64,000 nucleotides of DNA, taken from positions 32,752,756 through 32,816,755 of the forward strand of contig CP141150.1 in the NCBI GenBank assembly GCA_035235625.1, read 5' to 3'. Below are positions 57,112-64,000 of this stretch, piece by piece. Both the position numbers and the translations under genes were made by a program. The stretch is from Saururus chinensis. Taxonomy: Eukaryota > Streptophyta > Magnoliopsida > Piperales > Saururaceae. Position 1 is the stretch's first letter. Each line of letters begins with the position of its first letter. Under the pieces are notes generated by a model that saw only the letters and a program-made list of their open reading frames with translations, was not told the DNA's origin and did no database searches.

Positions 57112-58399
57112 CTTGAACACAAGTAACTAAAGAAGGGAATTGCATTGTCTTGTTTTGTGTTCTTGAAAACCGATCAGAAAAACGTCCTTGTGTTTTTTTA
57201 CCGCACATTCTACTTTGTACGTGCTGTGCGGTAAAAAAACACAATAGTCGGAGATAGCTATAAAATTACACTCAAAAGGTAGACAATAGAAGGAGAAGGA
57301 GAAGGATATTAGACATGGGATGTACATGCACTCTATGTGCTTCTTTTGAATGTTGTCATTTCTCACAAGTATAAACAAAGGACAATGATGCTAGTGCTCT
57401 ATCTCAATGCCCAAAAAATGCTCTTTAGGGGCTGAAAAAGAGAAGGAAATTAATGGTCCACTAAACTTGGGTGCATCTACAGTGGGCCCATCTATTACAT
57501 CATGTAATTAACATAAAACAACAACTATTAATAATTAAAAGCCAAATTGTTGAAATATACATGCATAGAGCTCGCCACTATAACCGCATGTGTCTTACCC
57601 CAATTTCATACATAATCAAACAATACTTATAGAAATAATGAACTACAACAAAACCACAACCAAGTGTGATGGAACAACACCATAACTGTAGTGAAATAGG
57701 TCAGAATTGGCATGTACAGGTAATTATGCGACTTCAGAAAACTTAATTGGCACCATTTTATGGCACATGTATAGTAGACCCTGTGTCACTCAACTATATA
57801 GTGGGGCTAAAACGTACGATGCAACATAACAAGTAATGAACAAATAGAGAATATTTATGTAGATGGGGAAATTTGCCTCCTACCATGGCACACAAACCAA
57901 TTTTTACTATACTTTGAGAAAGTGCAAGAGATGAAATATGAAGCGCTCTACAATAATGCTCACAACTCTCACACGAGAGCATTAGAAGCCATGAAAACCT
58001 AGAAGAGCCTTTTGTACCTGGGAACCCTTGAGCCACATGTAGGAGTCCAAACCAGGAAGGAAAACTGAGAAAAGAAGTCCCTTCCTCATTTTGCAATCGG
58101 TATTCAATAAAAAAATCATGAGGCCCAACTGTGAAGAAAATTAAATCAATATGTTAGTATTTTCTATGACAAAAACACAACCCGAAGTTTTAAAAGAATG
58201 ATGAAAATGATGTACGAATATGTTGCATATTGAATACTTGAAGTGTGTTATCAATTTGAAGTCAAACATTGAAGAAGATGAAGAGCTTGATAAATTAAGT
58301 CACTTTAAAGCTACATAGATGCCTTGAACAAAGTTCCATGAAATTTGGAAGTTAATGACCACATAATTTAGTTTATTTTTTATCATTTCCTTCACATAT
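57112..58399. other. Spacer downstream of the CYP76 pseudogene
   Basis: It presumably holds the old 3' untranslated region just after 57111. A hairpin-capable pair, TGTTTTTTTACCGCACA and its complement TGTGCGGTAAAAAAACA, lies at about 57190-57242, a compact palindrome. I see no further gene or element ends. Confidence 0.4.
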
Positions 58400-58700
58400 G
58401 TGCATTTTTGTCAACTTGTACAGCACGAAAATAAGTGAAAAACTAATCACATGTTAGTTTTTTTAGCAAAACAAAAATAGTTGTGAGTATGCATTATTGG
58501 ACCCTGCATGAGATAATGATAGATGTTTATATCTTATCAACTTTTAAAATAGAATAGGCATGTCGAGCCACCGGTTCTCAATCCAACTGCATTGGGCATT
58601 AATTCAAACATTTCTGCCCCCCCGAGTCATATGCGTTGTCGGATTAATATTTGATAGCCACACACACACACAAAATTGCATTAATTTTTGTTTGTGAGGC
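58400..58700 (-). repeat. Right arm of inverted repeat flanking the CYP76 pseudogene
   Basis: This arm is the reverse complement of 53996-54290. The order of shared words is kept along the whole arm, from the TTTGTACAGYAC region to the AGTCATRTGC region. A CA microsatellite (58660-58672) and a C run (58617-58623) interrupt the match. Confidence 0.75.
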
Positions 58701-59439
58701 TTCCAACCGGGTAGGGGGCAGACACTCTCAGAGGCAACTTGATTAGATAGTTGGCCAAGGGTTGTGGACGCTCTTGTTCGCAACTGCCCTATGAGGGTTT
58801 TGTCAATGTACACTACATATCACTCCAAGCGTAGACTCTAGTGGATAAGTTAAATAGTCAACTTTATGTGTCATGAAAGTAATATAGTTTTGCAGGGGGA
58901 ATTGACAGAGGAAAGATGAATAAAAAATGACTAGTTTTGTTATTTATAGTATTTATTTTAGGTCAATGCGTGCACACCGGATTACTAAGAGCTTGCTTGA
59001 AGATTTACTTGACCATGGTGGGGACGATCCACTTGATTTACTATATTGGAAAAAGACTAGGTCAGCTCTACACACCTCTACACACAACAATCCGTTGAGA
59101 AACTCAAGCAAAAGCTTGAACTTGATGATGATGAGCAGATAGACTTTGAAGGGAGTTTAGTAATCTATCAGCATTTCGAGCCCAAAATTACATCATGCCT
59201 TGAGCATGTTTACATGCCATTATAAAAAATCCATGTTTATTCATCTAAGTTAGAAATTTTATTTTCATTTTTTTAGGAAAAAAAAGTGTGCTCCAAATTT
59301 TTTAAATGGATTTGTGACTCCAAATTTGTTATAAATGAAATTACAAATGCATTTTTTTTCTATTTAGTGTATCCTCAAAATTTCCTATATCCAACTATGA
59401 TTTTATTATGATTTTTTATTTTATAATATTTTTCTTATT
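58701..59439. other. Spacer, no gene seen
   Basis: No recognisable coding or element motif. Frames open here for 60-75 codons resemble nothing known. The AT content rises toward the CACTA-type DNA that starts near 59440. Confidence 0.35.
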
Positions 59440-60215
59440 AACGACATTAATTTAACATCACTAATGATCATGTTAGCGATGTTTTATGTAGAACGATGCT
59501 AATATGTATGGTTTGTCAAAACCTCGTATATTAGTGATGCTTTAACACGAACATTGCTAACACTTCACTATTAGCGATGCTAATTATAAAGTGTCACTGA
59601 AATATAACATATTAGTCACGCTTGTTAAAACATCACTAATAGCAATGATTATTAACAACGTAAAGGATAATGTCCCTAATAGAAGTATTAGAGATGCATA
59701 CTACACTACAACAAATTTTCCTTTTTGGGATAACCAAATTTGTGGCAAAAGATTCAAAAATCGTTGCAAAGTTTTTTTTGCAACAATATTATATTCTTGG
59801 CAAAGTTGTTGCAAAAGGCTCATATCAAAAAGTATATAAAAAAACACACTTTGTCGCAAAAACTTCAGATTTTGGGATGTAATAATTTGTTGCAAATTAT
59901 GAAAAATGCACCTAAAAAACATTACATAAAAAAGAAAAGAAAATTACAATAATGCTATTTGCAACAATCATAAGTTGTTGCAAATAATAATACATAATAA
60001 AAAATATTTATTTACTTTTTGCAATAAAACAAACTTGCTGCAACATTATTTCTTTAAAATGTCGCGAAACAAAATGTTGCTAAAAGGTTTTTTAATGACG
60101 CTTTTATTTTTTTCTCGCGAATTAGTAATTGCGATTGAGGTATTTACAATGCTATATAAGCATCGTAAATAGACTATTAACAATGCTTAAGAGCATCACT
60201 AATAACCTATTTTGT
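59440..60215. mobile_element. CACTA-type fragments, two word families nested
   Basis: From about 59440 to 59700 there are TTAGCGATGC/CATCACTAAT-type words like those of 35652-38777. At 59704 a fresh CACTACAACAAATTTTCC terminus begins a stretch with TTGCAACAA/TTGTTGCAAA words (59750-60060). The first word family returns at about 60080-60205, ending in TATTTTGTTGTGTGG. This suggests one CACTA element inserted into another, or a chimera. The right terminus of the inner part was not found. Confidence 0.6.
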
Positions 60216-60224
60216 TGTGTGGAT

Positions 60225-60700
60225 TTCACAATAGTACAATCAACGATTGTTTCGTTATTGTGTGCGATAGACCAGGTAATCTTTGAAAAATGTATCCAGT
60301 ACCTTGAATGATTGATCGGGCTCTAGAAGGAGGATCAAACTATTTATTCGTTCATTAGTAACATGAATGATCTATCAATCGACCCTTACAAACGATTGAT
60401 TGCACTGTTCTAGGATAAGTTAGGATTTCATTTTGGATTTGGATTTTTATGTTAGGATTTATTATTTAAGGTATTTTTCTTTAGTTGAAGTCTTAATTTC
60501 ATGGGTTCTTAGTTATCTAGACTTTATTTGACTTATTTTCTTTAATTTCATTTCACTAGTTGTGATTTGTCTTAGATTGGACTTCTATTTATAGTTTGTT
60601 CCACTAGGACCTATATAAGTGGTTGGCACCTTAATGGCAGTCATTAACTCTATAATTTTCTTTAAAACTCTAAACAAGAAAGGTTCTTTCTTTATCATTT
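60225..60700 (+). repeat. LTR-like arm, plus orientation
   Basis: It matches the reverse complement of 61140-61640. Shared words in order are TGTGTGCGAT, CCAGTACCTTGAATGA, TAACATGAATGAT, GATTGATTGCACT, TAGGATAAGTTAGGATTTCA and CTATAATTTTC. It includes several ATCGATTG-type words, as in the copia LTRs. The two facing copies look like the same LTR family in opposite orientation. Confidence 0.8.
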
Positions 60701-61139
60701 TTCCTTTATTTTGGTTGTTTACCAAGTAGAGAGACCGATGTGTTCAATCAATGAGATTGTGTAATGGTAAAAGAACAAAAGATGAATGACATACCATGGA
60801 GATTCGATTTGAGTAAAATAGAGTTGAAGTCATTGAATAAATTGTTGAAAAGTAATTGTAGTTGGGAAAATGTGACATTTGTACTCAATCTATTATATAG
60901 TACATTAACTTTTAAGTGGTCGAATTGGTCTTGTAGTTTTTTACCCTAGTTTGGGCTTTCTATGCTAAAATTGAGTATTTTAGTGTGTTTGTGCTTATTT
61001 GTTTACTTATTATAAATATCATGATTAAGGGTTCATTGATATATTAATGTAGCACAATATGATTGGGAAGAACTTTGCAAGATGAATCTAATTATAGGTG
61101 TGTACAACTTTCCTCTCTCACGAATTTTAAAAGTAAACT
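60701..61139. other. Spacer between the inverted LTR-like arms
   Basis: No coding or element motif is seen. It includes the inner ends of both arms, where the match decays. The small frame at 60764 shows no recognised domain. Confidence 0.35.
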
Positions 61140-61640
61140 CACAAAATAGATAAGAAAAATAATAAAAAAGTTGTTTTCTTCTTCAAATGTGTTTTAACGA
61201 AAATTATAGAGGAAATAATGGTTGTCAATGAGGTACCAGACACTTAATTATATAATTGCTACTGGCTCAAACTATAAATAGAAGAATCCAATCTAAGACT
61301 AAATCATAACTAACCAGTCAAAATTAAAGAAAATAAGTCAAATAAAGTTTAGATAACTAAGAATCCATGGAATTAAGACTCTAACTAAAGAAAAAGACAC
61401 TAAATGAGAAATCCTGAAATAAAAATCCAAATCCAAAATGAAATCCTAACTTATCCTAGAATAGTGCAATCAATCGCTCTTATGGGTCGATCCATCATTC
61501 ATGTTACTAAATGAATAAATAAACAACTTGTTCCTCCTAGACCCAATCAGTCATTCAAGGTACTGGACAGTTCTATGAAAGCTTACTAGAAAAGCAATTG
61601 ATCGCACACAGTAACTAATCAATCATTGACTATAATGTTA
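61140..61640 (-). repeat. LTR-like arm, minus orientation
   Basis: This is the reverse-oriented partner of 60225-60700, nearly continuous for about 380 bases with a weaker inner part. A true retroelement has its two LTRs in the same direction, so this pair is two insertions or a rearrangement. Confidence 0.8.
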
Positions 61641-61700
61641 CAAAATCCATATTTGTGATCCTAATTTTTTATATGCTTCCAATCCAAGTGACTTAGATAA

Positions 61701-61762
61701 TACTCCATCTATCCTAAATTAATAGTTCTATTTGGCAAAAAAATTTGTTACATATTAATAGC
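61701..61762 (+). mobile_element. Stowaway-like MITE, left end only
   Basis: TACTCCATCTATCCTAAATT resembles the Stowaway terminus seen at 33424, with a similar next stretch (TTAATAGTTCTATTTGGC). It is cut off at 61763 where a CACTA terminus begins, so the CACTA element inserted into the MITE. Confidence 0.6.
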
Positions 61763-64000
61763 CACTACAAAAAATTGTAGTATTAGCGACACTTGTAAGT
61801 ATCGCTAATAGTACTATAAGCGTCGATAATGCGTATTAGCAACGCTTACAAAGCGTCGCTAAATACATCGATAAAACTGTCGTCGCTATTACTTATTAGC
61901 GACGCTTATCATTAAGCGTCGCTAATAGTGTTAACATTAGCGACATTTAGATAAGCGTCACTAAATAGCTTTTTTTTTGTGATGCATAGACAAGCGTCGC
62001 TAATATGTAACTATTAGCGACACTCGACGCTTGTCTATGCGTCGCTAATAATAAAAAATTTTTAAAAAAATAAAATTTTGAATAAAATAATGAAAAGCAT
62101 CGCTAATCAAACAAACGAAATAAAAAAATTTATTTTTCTATTAGCGACGCATAAATATATGTGTCGCTAATAAGAAAAAGAAATACAGAAAGTCTTTAGC
62201 GACACTTTCCACAAGCATCGCTAATGACTTAAAAAATTAAAAAAACAATAGGCCGCCAGTGGCATGAGATCACCGATGGGGGATACTGAGGTGTGTGTGT
62301 GGGGGGGGGGGGGAGCATTGAGGAGAGAGGGGAGTATTAGCGACATATATCGGGATGTGTCGCGAATACACTATGATATTAGCGATGCATACACGTAGGT
62401 GTCTCTCCTCTCTCCTCTCCTCTCCTATCCTCTCTCTCTCCTCTCTCTTGTAACGTCTCGGAATTTCAATGTTTTGAAATTCGATCAGTTTGGCCCATTA
62501 ACGAGTTTTAAGGCCCAATAATAGTTTTACTTAAACTTTAACTATTTATAGCTTGATTCATTCTGAGGAGCCTTAAGATATTTTATAAGGCTCAGAGAGA
62601 CGAACATATTAATCCCAAGAACATGTCAAACGGACACCGGGATAGAGGGCTATTGCATTGGGAAGCGTGTCATAGGCGGGACCCACTTTTAATTGATAAG
62701 AAAACATGCCCTTGTGTGATCTTGTTTTGTAGGGCTCGTCGATACAAGTTCAACGATACTAAGAACACACTATTCCAATCTTGACATAAAAAGATATGTC
62801 CACTTGAAGTTTGAATTTTTGTTTAATACTTAAAAGCGAAAATTAAAAATAAAAAAATAATATTTGTGTCAACTCTGTCGTCAGCCATCACCCTTACGCA
62901 TTGCCGGCAGGGTGAAGCTGCCCATTGCGGCAGTTTGGCCTGCTTTTAATTACCAATTGGTAGCACTCCGACTTTTAATTTAATTTAAAAGGTCGGGTGT
63001 GACATCTCTTCTCTCCTTTCCTATCCTCTCTCTCCATCTCTCTCTCTCCCTCCCTCCCTCCTCTCTTCCTCCCTTATCCCCTCTCTCTTTCCTCTCCTCT
63101 CCATCTCTCTCTCTCCTCTCTCTCCCTCCCTCTCTCTTCCTCTCTCTCCCCTCTCTCTCTCTCTTCCTCTCTCTTTTCTATTAATTTTTTTTTAAATCAA
63201 AAACATTATTAGCGACGCATAAATCTATGTGTCACTACTATACTATGTAGTAACGACATATACACCTATGCGTCGTGCGTCACTAATAAAGTTTTTTTAT
63301 TTTTTTAAAATAATTTATAATTAAAAAATAATTCCTCTCTCTCCTCTCTCTCTACACTCATTCTCTCTCTCTCCCCCTCCCTCTTCCTCTCTCTCTCTTC
63401 CTCTCTCTCTCTCTTCCTCTCTCTTTTCTATTAAATTTTTTAAAAATAAAAAACACTATTCGAGACGCATAAATCTATGAGTCACTACTACACTATGTAG
63501 TAGCGATGTATATATAGATTTATGAGTCTCTCTCTCCCCTCTCTCTCTCCTCTTCTCTTTCTCCCCTCTCTCTCTCTCTTTTTAAGAAAATTTAAGAAAT
63601 AAAATATATTATATATAGATAGTGAAACTTTAATCTATTATTAAAACTACATTTTATTGAAAATTTAATATTATTTATTTTGTATACAAATAGTAAATAA
63701 TTAATAAAATATATTATATTTAAGAAGTTTATTTTTTAGTTTTGTTTAATATTTATTTATTATATAATTATTTATTAAATAAATTTAATTAATAAAGCTA
63801 ATAGCGACATTTGTAGACAAGTGTCACTATTATCAATGCTATTTGCGAAGCTTATTTGTAAGAGTCGTTAATAGTTATTAATTTTTTATTTTTTTATTTA
63901 AAATTTGTTACTATTAGTGACGCTTTTATTAAGTGTCGCTAATAGTAAAAGTATTAGCGACACTTAAGAAAAAGAGTCACTAATAGTTATAAATTTTTTT
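61763..64000. mobile_element. CACTA-type element, runs off the window end
   Basis: It begins CACTACAAAAAATTGTAGT, followed by paired TTAGCGACGC/GCGTCGCTAAT words (61780-62220, 62335-62400, 63205-63285, 63450-63510, 63800-63975). CT-rich tracts occur at 62400-62448, 63005-63180, 63340-63430 and 63520-63580. Its AT-rich part at about 63590-63800 is the reverse complement of about 35950-36170 in the CACTA element at 35652, so the two are the same family in opposite orientation. A G run lies at about 62300-62314. No transposase is seen in the visible part. Confidence 0.8.
62449..63004 (+). mobile_element. Solo LTR inside a CT tract
   Basis: It begins TGTAACGTCTCGG, ends GGTCGGGTGTGACA, and is flanked by TCTCT on both sides (62444-62448 and 63005-63009). 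The duplication is weak evidence because the host tract is CT-rich. Inside, the words CGGGACCCAC and TAGGGCTCGTCGATACAAG parallel GGGCAAGACCCAC and AAGGGCTAATTGATACGAG in the chromovirus LTR at 12097, so it is a related family. Confidence 0.72.

Noticed and set aside
62300..62314. A run of about 15 G residues
   Set aside because: A single homopolymer that may be miscounted in sequencing. One run alone does not make a G-quadruplex locus.

Overview
The window is repeat-dense nuclear DNA from a flowering plant. The evidence is two A-type cytochrome P450 genes, one nitrate-transporter fragment, and many plant transposon families: Ty3/gypsy chromovirus, Ty1/copia, hAT, CACTA, Mutator-like, PIF/Harbinger and Stowaway. 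I cannot name the species. Only one protein-coding gene looks intact, a CYP71-type P450 on the minus strand (31579-33299, two exons, 523 residues). Two other host-gene traces are broken: an NRT2-type nitrate transporter fragment (about 33985-34555, minus) and a CYP76-type P450 (54851-57111, plus). Almost everything else is mobile DNA.

Region 1, 1-30095, is a nest of elements. A large LTR retrotransposon has its 5' LTR at 2155-3362, a decayed copia-type gag at about 3560-6150, an unrecognised second reading frame at about 7600-11300, no visible pol, and a 3' LTR starting at 11805. A Mutator-like MITE sits in the gag (3812-4494, 9-bp target duplication). A hAT element sits in the second frame (7929-10678, perfect 8-bp duplication). 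The 3' LTR is split into three pieces. A complete but dead gypsy chromovirus (12097-21943) separates pieces 1 and 2, and itself carries a hAT element in its RNase H region (16660-18447). A 22319-29438 element separates pieces 2 and 3, and itself carries two LTR-like insertions (23404-25586 and 25838-28597).

Region 2, 30096-34560, holds the intact CYP71 gene, a Stowaway MITE just upstream of it, and the NRT2 relic.

Region 3, about 34560-51270, is a second nest. A minus-strand gypsy element (LTR end at 40245, pol remnant 40246-42127) carries a CACTA element in its LTR region (35652-38777). Its pol is broken by a minus-strand copia element (3' LTR 42128-42601, pol 47767-49990). That copia element is split by a 4.5-kb solo LTR with a perfect 5-bp duplication (42649-47193). 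A PIF/Harbinger transposase pseudogene (50040-50900) follows.

Region 4, about 51270-64000, has CACTA-type fragments sharing a TTAGCGACGC-like motif (51268-51890, 59440-60215, 61763-64000) and the CYP76 pseudogene between inverted repeat arms (53996-54290 and 58400-58700). It also has a pair of LTR-like sequences in opposite orientation (60225-60700 and 61140-61640) and a solo LTR inside a CT tract (62449-63004).

No tRNA, rRNA, CRISPR array or novel defence-like or enzymatic system was found. The window's interest lies in the readable insertion history, the composite CACTA elements, the gag-only retroelement, and the isolated intact P450 beside degraded neighbours.
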